DNA of 63,133 nucleotides from an uncultured bacterium (GTDB lineage Bacteria > Bdellovibrionota_C > UBA2361 > JANWWW01), in contig CALHSA010000002.1 in the NCBI GenBank assembly GCA_938038205.1, positions 1 through 63,133 on the forward strand, read 5' to 3'. The notes beneath the pieces are model-generated. The model saw only the letters and a program-made list of their open reading frames with translations, made no database searches and had not been told where the DNA came from. Positions within the stretch are counted from its first letter, which is position 1, and each line of letters starts with the position of its first letter. Positions 8,504 through 17,800 of the stretch are shown one piece after another. A program made the position numbers and the translations under genes.

Positions 8504-9106
8504 TCACTCAACTTGCGTTGAGGGGCTTTCGCCCTCAGATTCTTCTTCGGTTTCTTTGACTACTGATACTAAGGGATCATCCAGATTCTCCCTATGCTCT
8601 ATACCTTCAGGAAGTTTAACATCTCCAACATGTAAAGAGTCTCCTACATCGAGATCTGAAACATCAACCAGAATTTCATCTGGAATGTTTAATGGTGAAC
8701 ATTTAACAAGTAATTCGTGTTTCACTATGCTTAATACCCCCCCAGAGTTTTTAACGCCTATTGCGTCTCCTACGAATCTAAGCGGAACTTCTACCTCAAT
8801 TTTATCAGATTCCAGTACAATTTGTAGATCAAAATGTAGCGGAGTTCGTGTAACGTAGTCCATTTGCACTTCTTTGACTAAGGCTAATTTTCCGTTTAAC
8901 TCTTCAATATCAGTTTCAATTTGAAATATTTGGGCGGTGGTGGTTTTTTTAAAAAGATTAATAATATAGTCATTTTTTGCTTGTATTAACCAATTTTGAC
9001 CATTACGATACGCAATGCCCGGAATGAAATTAGAGCGCCTTAGTCTTCCACAATCTTTGCTACCTGTTAAATTCCTTGCCTGCAGTTTTAACGGAATAAG
9101 CTTCAT
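8504..9106 (-). CDS. rplY: 50S ribosomal protein L25/TL5/CTC
   Basis: This protein binds 5S rRNA in the large subunit. At 200 aa it is the long CTC form: an L25 domain (about residues 1-95, beginning IPLKLQARN, with the SNFIPGIAYRNG loop) plus the C-terminal TL5 beta domain (VEVPLRFVGDAIGVKNSGGVL, then VDVSDLDVGDSLHVGDV). An acidic tail, EEESEGESPSTQVE, ends it. A TAAAAT lies 7 nt before the ATG on the minus strand. The gene is separated from recN upstream by 32 nt. A second run of seven G (8737-8743) falls inside the coding region. Confidence 0.93.
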   Translation of the reverse strand: MKLIPLKLQARNLTGSKDCGRLRRSNFIPGIAYRNGQNWLIQAKNDYIINLFKKTTTAQIFQIETDIEELNGKLALVKEVQMDYVTRTPLHFDLQIVLESDKIEVEVPLRFVGDAIGVKNSGGVLSIVKHELLVKCSPLNIPDEILVDVSDLDVGDSLHVGDVKLPEGIEHRENLDDPLVSVVKETEEESEGESPSTQVE

Positions 9107-9138
9107 CCTGGGTATTTTAAACTAACCCTGTTACTTTT

Positions 9139-10557
9139 TTAAATAGTATCTGCTACGGTTTCAGTGTACTCATCACTATGAATTTTTCTTAAGTATATTA
9201 TTTGAGCAAAACCTATGAATTTTTCAAAATTATGAGACACAAAAATAACCTGATTACTCTTAGATAACTCAAGCAGCATCGATTTGAGAGCCTCAAAAGC
9301 ATTCCCCGATAAACCTGAGTCTATCTCATCAAAAATTAAAACCTTATCCTTAAAACCTTTCTGACATGCTACAGTTAAAGCTAACAAAAATCTGTTAAAC
9401 TCTCCACCTGATGCTACCTTTGCTAACGGTTTAGGTTTAATTCCTTTGTTGAAGGTCACATAAATCTGAATATTATCTTTACCATAAATATCAATAGGCT
9501 TGGGTATGATATCAAAATACACTATAAAAAATCCAAATCCAAGCTCAGGTAGAATTTTGTTCAACGTTTGAGTTAAATCGTTTGCAAACTTTAATCTTAG
9601 AGATGAGATGTGTTTAGCTTCCTCTACAATTGAATGCTCTGTTTGAGATAATTCTAACTTTAAATCATCTAGTTCGCTCCTTTTTCTTTTTATTTCATTC
9701 TCTAAATCAGCTTTTAAATTTGAGATATCACTTAAACTAATCTCCTGTCCAAGTATTTTGGTTAAATCTTGTAGCAAGAACCTTAAAGATGCCACATCTT
9801 CAGGATTAAGGTTGAACTCTTGCAATGACTTCCTGTTACGAAATAAGTAATTCTCTAATTCATCAGCTGATATTTTAGGAGCTTCGTTATCTAAAATATA
9901 CAACTTTCTCAAGTGAGTCTTCAGTTCAGCAAGAGAGCTTTCAATCTGATCTAGCAATTCTACTGGAATCATTTTTTTACTAAACTCCAATAATGAATCA
10001 AGAGAGGTGTAACCATGTTCAGACAGTAAGGATGCTAAAGCAAGCAAACTTTTATTTTTCTCCAGCATTTCTACAACCATTGCTTTTTTCTTTATGTCTG
10101 AGTCATACTCATTAGCTCTTTCAATTAATTCACGTTTTTTTTCAATAAGTGATTTAAGTTTGCACAAATCTATCGAACCAAATTCATCTAAAATCCTTCT
10201 TTGCTCTTCTGACTTTACGAGCTTTAGGCCTCCGAATTGTCTTTGATAAACAATGTTCTGATTATACTTATCAAGAATTTCGTTTTTAGTTAGTAATTTA
10301 ATTTTATTTGTTGTAACTTCATATCTTATTGACTGAATCCTGGAATCAAGTTGAAATTCAATATCAATCGCTCCTGGTTGATCAAAGGGTCCTAAAACGT
10401 CTTTTGGTGATTTTGTAAAAGAATTAGTTAAAAAATTAAGAAGTAAAGATTTTCCAGATCCACTCTCCCCGCAAATACATACTAAATTATGCTCTAGCGG
10501 TATTCTTACTGATCTAAAAATTAGAATATTCTGTAAAGAAATAGCACGAATTAGCAT
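9139..10557 (-). CDS. recN: DNA repair protein RecN
   Basis: RecN is an SMC-like ATPase acting at double-strand breaks. The Walker A is GESGSGKS (residues 30-37). A central coiled coil occupies about 120-330. The ABC signature is VASGGEFNRF (about 381-390), and the Walker B is VLIFDEIDSGLSG (about 406-418), followed by the switch His in FVSHN. The 472-aa length is short for RecN (about 550), with reduced coiled-coil arms. Its ATG follows the nadK TAG directly, so it is in the lgt-nadK-recN operon. The nadK-recN pairing is common in bacteria. Confidence 0.9.
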   Translation of the reverse strand: MLIRAISLQNILIFRSVRIPLEHNLVCICGESGSGKSLLLNFLTNSFTKSPKDVLGPFDQPGAIDIEFQLDSRIQSIRYEVTTNKIKLLTKNEILDKYNQNIVYQRQFGGLKLVKSEEQRRILDEFGSIDLCKLKSLIEKKRELIERANEYDSDIKKKAMVVEMLEKNKSLLALASLLSEHGYTSLDSLLEFSKKMIPVELLDQIESSLAELKTHLRKLYILDNEAPKISADELENYLFRNRKSLQEFNLNPEDVASLRFLLQDLTKILGQEISLSDISNLKADLENEIKRKRSELDDLKLELSQTEHSIVEEAKHISSLRLKFANDLTQTLNKILPELGFGFFIVYFDIIPKPIDIYGKDNIQIYVTFNKGIKPKPLAKVASGGEFNRFLLALTVACQKGFKDKVLIFDEIDSGLSGNAFEALKSMLLELSKSNQVIFVSHNFEKFIGFAQIIYLRKIHSDEYTETVADTI

Positions 10558-11376
10558 CTATCGCCAATGTAGCTTCCTACTTAGGTTATTAAAGAAAAAG
10601 TTTCTGTCAAGCAAAATTACTGAGTACTTTTTTGAACTCAATTCAACTCTGACACTGTGTTCAGTTTTTAGTGGAATAACAATATGTCCATCAAGGAATA
10701 AGCTTACTCTTGGGCGATCCTCAGCTGGCTTAATCTCCACAAAAGTGCCTTCAGGCATAACAATAGGTTTGTGCCCTAAAGAGTGTGAATTAATATGCGT
10801 TATTACATATGCGTTTAGCTCAGGATAAATAATTGGACCACCTGCTGCGAGTGAGTATGCTGTACTTCCTGTAGCGGTAGAAACTATGATGCCATCCCCT
10901 CTCGAAAAACTGCTTCCTTCATCATTAATATTAATATAAAGCTGAACCATACCCTTGTTCTGAGATCGAAGTAAATATGCATCATTTACCGCAAAAAACT
11001 GTCTGATCTTTTTTCCACCCTGTAAACTCACACTTAATAGGTTTCTTCTTGATGTTATAAATTCCCCTTTTAAAATTTTTTTTATGTAAGATTTTAATGA
11101 AACAGGAGTAATTTCAGTTAAAAAACCAATCATTCCATCATTCACTCCCATAAACATACTGACTTTGTCATGAAAATTTCTAACTAAACTTACAAAAGTG
11201 CCATCTCCGCCTACCGAAATCCCAATGTCAAATTTTTCTTGGGAAGGTAATTTTGTTTTTTTAATATCCTGTAACTTAATAATAGTAACTTTTTGATTTA
11301 CTAGTAGTTTTTTTAATATATTAATTAGCTCCTCCGCTCGCTTTTTATTTGAGTTGTAGTAGATTAAAAAGTGCAT
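10558..11376 (-). CDS. nadK: NAD kinase
   Basis: NAD kinase phosphorylates NAD to NADP. The conserved GGDGT lies at residues 56-60 (GISVGGDGTF). The second motif is IVSTATGSTAYSLAAGGP, and the NE/ND motif appears as AVNDAYLL. Length from the chosen start is 272 aa, normal for the family. I start at the ATG at 11376 (MHFLIYYNS); the open frame extends 42 codons upstream, but that part only overlaps lgt in another frame. The overlap with the lgt end is 13 nt. Confidence 0.94.
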   Translation of the reverse strand: MHFLIYYNSNKKRAEELINILKKLLVNQKVTIIKLQDIKKTKLPSQEKFDIGISVGGDGTFVSLVRNFHDKVSMFMGVNDGMIGFLTEITPVSLKSYIKKILKGEFITSRRNLLSVSLQGGKKIRQFFAVNDAYLLRSQNKGMVQLYININDEGSSFSRGDGIIVSTATGSTAYSLAAGGPIIYPELNAYVITHINSHSLGHKPIVMPEGTFVEIKPAEDRPRVSLFLDGHIVIPLKTEHSVRVELSSKKYSVILLDRNFFFNNLSRKLHWR

Positions 11377-12095
11377 CGAACGTAACCGAAAAGACCAATT
11401 AAGGCTAGGATCAAAGAGAAAATTTGAGCATCTGTTAAACCTAAAGCAAAAACAGGATTTGGCCGAATGAATTCTATCAAAAATCTTGATAATCCCATCC
11501 AAACAAAAACTTTAGAACAAATTTTTCCTGAGCCCAGATTCTCGTTAGCATATCTAAAGATCATTCCAAAACCCAAAAAACTTAAAAGGCTCTCAAAAAC
11601 TGGTGTTGGATAAACAGGTGTATAAGTTGGTACTGTACCAGAGGGATAAATCATGCCCAGAAAACTGTCAGTAGCAACCCCATAATCTCCATCTCCGGAT
11701 AACTGGCATCCTAATCTACCTACCCCATATGCAAAAAGAACAGCTAAAGCTGCTGCGTCTAAAAGATGAGTAACAGGATATTTTTTTATATATATGAGGA
11801 AAAGAAAAGTTAATGATCCAGTTATAAAACCTCCATGAAAAACTAGGCCAGATATTCCCTCAAATACATTAAAATTACTAAAAGGGGATTCAGAATAAAA
11901 AATCTCGTACCAGATTTTGGAGCCTATTATGCCAACGATAACACTTAGAATGGAAATATTTTCAGCATCTTTAGCTTGTACTACATTTCTAAGTAAACTT
12001 TTAAAAATCTCAATTGAACCAAACAATGCAAGAGCTACACAAACTCCAAAAATTGGGATTCCAAAGTCTTTAAATTCCAGTATGTAAATAAACAT
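11364..12095 (-). CDS. lgt: prolipoprotein diacylglyceryl transferase
   Basis: Lgt transfers diacylglycerol from phosphatidylglycerol to the lipobox Cys of prolipoproteins at the inner membrane. The Lgt signature GRLGCQLSGDGDYG is present near residues 126-139, and the His of GLVFHGGFITG near 92. About six or seven membrane segments are visible over 243 aa, a normal to slightly short length. Its likely clients in this window are the lipoproteins at 7449, 25901, 28019 and 56198. It overlaps nadK by 13 nt and follows the 266-aa gene by 3 nt. Confidence 0.95.
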   Translation of the reverse strand: MFIYILEFKDFGIPIFGVCVALALFGSIEIFKSLLRNVVQAKDAENISILSVIVGIIGSKIWYEIFYSESPFSNFNVFEGISGLVFHGGFITGSLTFLFLIYIKKYPVTHLLDAAALAVLFAYGVGRLGCQLSGDGDYGVATDSFLGMIYPSGTVPTYTPVYPTPVFESLLSFLGFGMIFRYANENLGSGKICSKVFVWMGLSRFLIEFIRPNPVFALGLTDAQIFSLILALIGLFGYVRCTF

Positions 12096-12098
12096 TTT

Positions 12099-12899
12099 CT
12101 AGGCTACAGAGTAATAAATATCATTAAGTGATAATCTAACGTCAGATACCTTAATAAGATTGGAGTGCCCTGCTTGATAATCCTCTAATTCACACAGCCT
12201 TAAAAAATATTCCGTAAATTCTTTCTCAATCTGCTTAGTCTCCCAAGCTCTACAGATAAATAATGCTGAATCGGCTTGGATTAAATACATTATTGCTCTC
12301 ATATTGTTGGAAATGTATATAACCGTTTCTATAAACTTATTTTTTAAAGCATCAAAAAGTAATATATCGTCTAAATCATCAAACCCCGGTTTATAGGTTA
12401 TCTCGATTTTCTTGAGGGCCGTTAAGTTTATGCCATTTTGTTGTATGAATAATGCTGCCTTTTGCAAGAAATTTTTCCAGGAAAAATACTCATTTAAATT
12501 AGCTGTAGTAAAATTTGCATTGAGTATTTCAAATAGGGATTCGTATATTAAGTCGAATTTTGATTTTGCAATAGATTCTTTAACCACTACAACAAATAAA
12601 ATTTCTCTTGCAGGATTGGGTTTTAAATTAATCACCCAAGTAACACCATCACCAGGTTGAAAGGGAAACAAGAACCCAGAGTTTGAACTAAAATAATGAG
12701 CACCTTCAGTCAAATTAAACAGAATACACTTAACAAGATATTGAGCATCTTTCCCCTCGATAACCCTAGAGCCATCTAAACTAAATTCCTCAATATAACT
12801 AAAGCTACCATCAGTATTTTTGTGAACCAGAAATACAAAATATGATACGGGTTTGATATCACTTAGTTTAAGTAATCGATCTAAAAGATCTAAATACAT
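12099..12899 (-). CDS. unknown soluble protein, first gene of the lgt operon
   Basis: I do not recognise this 266-aa protein. The N-terminal half has alternating strands and helices (SYFVFLVHKN, GVTWVINLK, REILFVVVVKES) that could form a GAF- or roadblock-like sensor fold; that is only a guess from pattern. The C-terminal half is helical and acidic. There is no signal peptide or membrane span. It starts at an ATG 16 nt after a TATAAT on the minus strand and is divergent from the iron-sulfur protein gene. Just 3 nt separate it from lgt, so it is probably cotranscribed with lgt, nadK and recN. Confidence 0.65.
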   Translation of the reverse strand: MYLDLLDRLLKLSDIKPVSYFVFLVHKNTDGSFSYIEEFSLDGSRVIEGKDAQYLVKCILFNLTEGAHYFSSNSGFLFPFQPGDGVTWVINLKPNPAREILFVVVVKESIAKSKFDLIYESLFEILNANFTTANLNEYFSWKNFLQKAALFIQQNGINLTALKKIEITYKPGFDDLDDILLFDALKNKFIETVIYISNNMRAIMYLIQADSALFICRAWETKQIEKEFTEYFLRLCELEDYQAGHSNLIKVSDVRLSLNDIYYSVA

Positions 12900-12901
12900 G
12901 T

Positions 12902-12930
12902 TTGTAACTGAATGTATTATAAGTTAGAAT
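12902..12930 (+). promoter_or_regulatory. promoter of the iron-sulfur protein gene
   Basis: TTGTAA (12902-12907), a 17-nt spacer and TAGAAT (12925-12930) form a sigma-70-type promoter. The -10 ends 8 nt before the chosen ATG at 12939, so the transcript may be leaderless. Confidence 0.5.
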
Positions 12931-12938
12931 CAAAAAGT

Positions 12939-13280
12939 ATGAACAGAAGAAACTTTGTTTCATTATTAGGTTTTTCAGGTCTGGTATATTCCGGTTTAAA
13001 TCTTCGATCTGAACCTAAAGTTGCTCTTGATGAGAATGATCCAACGGCAAAGGCTCTAGGCTATCATGAGGATCATTTAAAGGTAGATAAAAGCAAGTGG
13101 CCAAAAAAAGCGGAAGATAAAGAGGGAAAACAAATTTGTAAAACCTGTATTCTTTGGGTTAAAGGTAACTTAAAAGCCGAAGGCAAAGATGGTGAGTGGG
13201 GAGTTTGCAGTATTTTTCCTAAGGGCTTGGTAGCTGCAAACGGTTGGTGTAACTCTTGGGCACCAAAACAACCTGCTTAA
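12939..13280 (+). CDS. high-potential iron-sulfur protein (HiPIP)
   Basis: HiPIPs are small periplasmic electron carriers with one [4Fe-4S] cluster. The four ligands are visible as CKTC, WGVC and GWCNSW in the last ~45 residues, in the family's C-x2-C-x(n)-C-x(n)-C order with conserved aromatics around the cluster. The N-terminus MNRRNFVSLLGFSGL looks like a Tat signal, as expected for a cofactor-containing export substrate. I chose the ATG at 12939 rather than 12912, which would put nine residues before the twin Arg. Length is 113 aa including the signal. It is monocistronic with its own promoter. The redox partner is not in the window. Confidence 0.87.
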   Translation: MNRRNFVSLLGFSGLVYSGLNLRSEPKVALDENDPTAKALGYHEDHLKVDKSKWPKKAEDKEGKQICKTCILWVKGNLKAEGKDGEWGVCSIFPKGLVAANGWCNSWAPKQPA

Positions 13281-13445
13281 TAAGACACCGGGCTTGTTTT
13301 AGACAAAAATAGCGTCTTTTAACAGATGAGCTTTGCTCTCAAATTCATTACAGTATTCCATAGATTTAATTAACTAACTCTGAATATGACATATTTAATA
13401 TCCTGGCTTTTCCTAAATAAACATTTTTAAATTTAAGGTATGATT

Positions 13446-13488
13446 AAAAAGTTATCGTCCTATGTAAAAAACTAGGTATAACTTTTTT
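13446..13488. repeat. imperfect hairpin, weak terminator-like
   Basis: The arms aaaaagttat and ataacttttt enclose an inner ccta/tagg pairing, and a T-run ends the right arm. It lies 165 nt downstream of the HiPIP gene and might end its transcript. The stem is AT-rich and unlikely to be a strong terminator. Confidence 0.35.
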
Positions 13489-14216
13489 ATTTAAGTATGA
13501 TCTTGCCAAAATTAGGAGTAAAATATAGGCCTCGAGTATCAGCTTTATAAAAATTCAGAATCTCTAAGGAATAGATTTAATCGAGGAATAGATTATCTAG
13601 GATTACTGGTAAAGGGCTAACAACGAAAGCACAATTAAAAGCCAAATAAAGAACATAGTAAAAGCTTATTATTTTTTAATTTAATCCTTGGTTTAAACGA
13701 ACTTTAAGCAAAAACTCTTTAAACCAAAAGTCTAAATTTGATGGTTTTTTAAAACAAATTAAGTGAATACCAATAGAATCATGATATAAATATTGACCAA
13801 ACAAACTCATAAAAATTACTCACAGTTTTCTTTTATCCAAGGATCGGTTGTACAACTTTAAAAGTGAGTGAATTTAACATCATCTTAAATAATAGTTTTA
13901 CAAATCTCAAAAGTGAAATATAAATTTTAAAACTCCCTAAATGGATGTTAATAAAATTACGGCCTTATTTATAAAATCAAAAGTTTTGCACGGATGCAAA
14001 TATCTTTTTTTTATAACATTAGAGAATTCATTTTATAAAAGATACAGATATCATTTTAATTAAAAGTGTAAAAAAAGAATTATCTAGTAAAAATACAAAT
14101 GTTCAATTTACAGTGATAGGAGGACTCCTGATAAAAAAACCGTAACAAATTTTTAAGCTAGTTTTTAAAGAAAAAATCCGTGCACAACCAACCGTTTGAG
14201 CTTTAATTTTACAAAG

Positions 14217-14289
14217 CTCCCCGGGACGGATTCGAACCGCCGACCAAGTGGTTAACAGCCACCCGCTCTACCTGCTGAGCTACCGGGGA
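14217..14289 (-). tRNA. tRNA-Asn (GTT)
   Basis: The minus strand folds as a cloverleaf with acceptor TCCCCGG/CCGGGGA, a GGTTCGAATCC T-arm and an anticodon loop CTGTTAA giving GTT. It is 73 nt, and CCA is not encoded. It stands alone in a gene-poor stretch with its own promoter. Confidence 0.95.
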
Positions 14290-14310
14290 ATTTAAGTAGC
14301 CTTGGCTTCT

Positions 14311-14339
14311 ATTATATAAATATAAATAAATCACAGCAA
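14311..14339 (-). promoter_or_regulatory. promoter of tRNA-Asn
   Basis: On the minus strand TTGCTG (14334-14339), a 17-nt spacer and TATAAT (14311-14316) lie 21 nt upstream of the mature 5' end. This is the best sigma-70-type promoter seen in this stretch. Confidence 0.7.
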
Positions 14340-14802
14340 CTTACAGATGTAATTGAGGAAGCACAGATTAAGAGTTTATAAAAAAAAGATAACTGAAATT
14401 TTTAGGAGAAATTTTGGTACAAGATCCTGAAATTAACAAGCCTAATGAGAGAAAAAATTATTTTAATGACGAATTATAATTATCCTTTAATTGCAATTTA
14501 GTGAAAATTAAACTCAGGATTGGTTAATTATTTAAACTATAATCTCTGCCTGAAGGCTAACCATAAATTACAAATAAAAATACAAATTAAATTTTGATCT
14601 GAAACTTACGTGTATTTCATGGTAATTCTAAATCTAAAGGAATATCTTTAAAAAGTATCGTTAAAATTTTTTAATGTCTTTTTATGAGAGTACAAAAAGC
14701 TTTTTAAGATAGGCGTATAGCTAAGAAGAAAACTAAAGCTTTGTTAACCATTTAACTAAAATTACTCAATAGTTTAGCAAATCTAAAAGCCAAAAATTAA
14801 AG

Positions 14803-17800
14803 TTAAGCAGACATGTAGTCCTCTAAATCTGAGGTAGGGACAACAGTTTCAATATAATCATCTTTTATAGATATCGATACGTCCCTATACTCCCTTAGAC
14901 CAGTACCTGCTGGTATAGGTCTTCCCAGGATAACATTCTCTTTAAGTCCTTCCAAATAATCTATTTTTCCATTACAAGCTGCATCTGTTAAAACTCTTGG
15001 AGTTTCTTGGAAGCTAGCAGCTGAGATGAATGAGGTATCGAAAGCCAATGCTGCTCGAGTGATACCCATCAATACCTGTTTATAAACTATTGGTTTTTTC
15101 TTCTGTGCTATTAATTTTTGATTTAAGTCCTCTACGGTAGTTAACAGAACAACATCACCAGCGATGAGATTAGAATCACCTGGATCCTCGATTCTAACTC
15201 TCCTTAACATCTGTCGAACGATTATTTCAAAGTGCTTATCATTTATAGAAACTCCTTGTAGTCTATAGACCTCCTTAATTTTTTCAACTAAATATGAGGC
15301 TACAGCTTTAAGTCCTAGAATATCCAAGATATCGTGAGGATTTGGAACACCATCTGTAAGTTGCTCACCTGCAACAACTCTATCGCCTTTTTGAACAATA
15401 ACTTGCTTTCCTTTCTGAACAAGATACTCTCGCTTAGTATTCTCATCCTTGGTAACAACAATAAATCTTCTACCTCTAGCATCTTCATACGTATCAACAA
15501 CTCCGTCAATATCACTAAGAATTGCTGTTTCCTTTGGTTTTCTAGCCTCAAACAATTCAACAACTCTTGGCAAACCTCCAGTAATATCCCCGGACTTCAT
15601 AACCTTCTTTGGTCTTTTAGCAAGCATATCTCCCGCATCTACTCTTGTACCATTCTCCGCAACTAAAATTGAGCCAAATGGTAAATTATAGATTCTAATT
15701 TCTCCCTGATCGCTCCTCACCATAATTCGAGGCCTTAAATCCTGAGCTTTTGATTTAGATGGAACTACTTCTTTCTCAACCAAACCGGTTCTCTCATCAG
15801 TTCTCTCTTGTATAGTTAATTCATTTAGATCGACCCACTCTACGACTCCCTCAAGTTCACATAAAATTGGATTTATAAATGGATCCCATTCAGCCAACAA
15901 GGTTCCCGGCTTGACTCTTTCACCCTCTGAAACTTTTAATATTGCTCCATATACTATCTGAAACTTTTCTCTATCAACACCATCTTTTGGATCATGAATA
16001 ATTAAGCTTCCCTTCCTGCTCATTACAACCATACTCCCATCTTTCTTCTTAACAAATCGAATCCCGTCAAATTTCACTATTCCAGCAAATTTACACACAT
16101 GACTTGATTGCTCAACTTTACCAACCGCAGCACCGCCAATATGAAATGTTCTCATTGTTAGCTGTGTACCAGGCTCGCCTATCGATTGAGCAGCTATTAC
16201 ACCTACAGCTTCACCAATATTAACAAGGTGTCCCCTTGCCAAATCCCTACCATAGCACATTGCACAGACACCTTTCCGACTCTCACAAACCAAAACCGAT
16301 CTAATTCTGACAGAATCGATTCCCGAATCAGATATTTTTTGCGCAATATCTTCCGTTATCTCCTGATTTTTTGATACTAATTTTTCGCCAGTTACTGGAT
16401 CAAAAATGTCCTCAGCTGATACCCTTCCAATAATACGATCGTAAAGAGGCTCTATCTCCTCCCCAGCATCAACTATTGCACTAACGGTAATGTAATCTGA
16501 TGTACCACAGTCATGTTCGGTTACCATCACATCATGCGAAACATCAACCAATCTTCTGGTTAAATATCCTGCGTTAGCAGTTTTTAGTGCTGTGTCAGCT
16601 AATCCTTTTCGAGCACCATGAGTTGATAAGAAATACTCTAAATTGTTTAGTCCTTCTCTAAAATTAGATAATATAGGCTGCTCAATGATACTACCATCAG
16701 GTTTTGCCATCAAGCCTCTCATTCCTGAAAGTTGTTTTAATTGTTGTACACTTCCTCTAGCACCAGAATCCGCCATTATGTAAACTGGATTAAATGAGGA
16801 CCCCATTACCCTCTCACCTGTTTTTTCATTTTGAAATTCCTGAGTAGATACCGCCTGCATTAATACCTCTGCAACTCTCTCACTGACATCAGACCATACA
16901 TCTAAAATTTTGCTGTATCTTTCTCCCGCAGTTATTAAACCCTCCTGATACTGAAGCTCAATGTTCTTAACTTTCTGAGATGCCTCATCTATTAGCTCTT
17001 GTTTATTTTCCGGAATTACAAGATCTTTAACCCCCATAGATATTGCTCCAATCGTGGAGAAATAGAATCCTAAATCCTTTAGCCTATCAGCTAAAATGAC
17101 ACATGCTTTGGCGCCAAAATTTAAAAAGCAATAGTCAAGAAGTTTTGCAAGATCTTTCTTCTTTAAAACTGAATTAAACTTAGAAAAGGGTAGAATTTTT
17201 GGTAAAAATGAGTACAAAACAGCCCTTCCAACCGTGGTGTTGTAAATTTTTCCATCAATGCTACAACTAATTGGAGCTTGAAGGTGTACTTCACCTAACT
17301 CCCATGCAAGTCGAACCTCATCTTCACTCGAAAATAATCTACCATGACCTTTAGCAAAAGGCCTTTCTCGAGTAACATAATATAAACCTAAAACAATATC
17401 CTGAGTTGGAGTGATTATACTTTTTCCATGAGCAGGAGATAGAATATTATTGGTGGACATTATAAGAGTTCTGTTTTCAACTATCGATTCAATTGAGATT
17501 GGAACGTGAACAGCCATTTGATCTCCATCAAAATCCGCATTGTAAGCGAAGCAGACGAGTGGGTGTAATCTGATAGCTTTACTTTCAGTTAACAAAGGTT
17601 CAAAAGCTTGAATACCAAGTCTATGTAATGTCGGAGCTCGATTTAACATAACTGGATGCTCTTTTATTACCTCATCCAAAATATCCCAAACTATTGGCTT
17701 TTCCTTTTCAACTAACCTCTTTGCACTTTTTATAGTTGTTACAAAACCTTTTTGTTCAAGTTTCTGATAAATAAAAGGTTTAAAAAGCTCAAGAGCCATC

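Larger units (their letters stand above)
13281..14802. other. long AT-rich region around tRNA-Asn
   Basis: About 1.5 kb lacks any convincing protein-coding frame. It holds tRNA-Asn (14217-14289), its promoter, and an imperfect hairpin at 13446-13488. No recognisable gene relic was found by eye; no terminator with a good stem is visible behind rpoC. Confidence 0.55.

Noticed and set aside
10558-11502. Longer NAD kinase starting at 11502
   Set aside because: The extra 42 residues overlap lgt and do not resemble the family; the ATG at 11376 gives a normal N-terminus.
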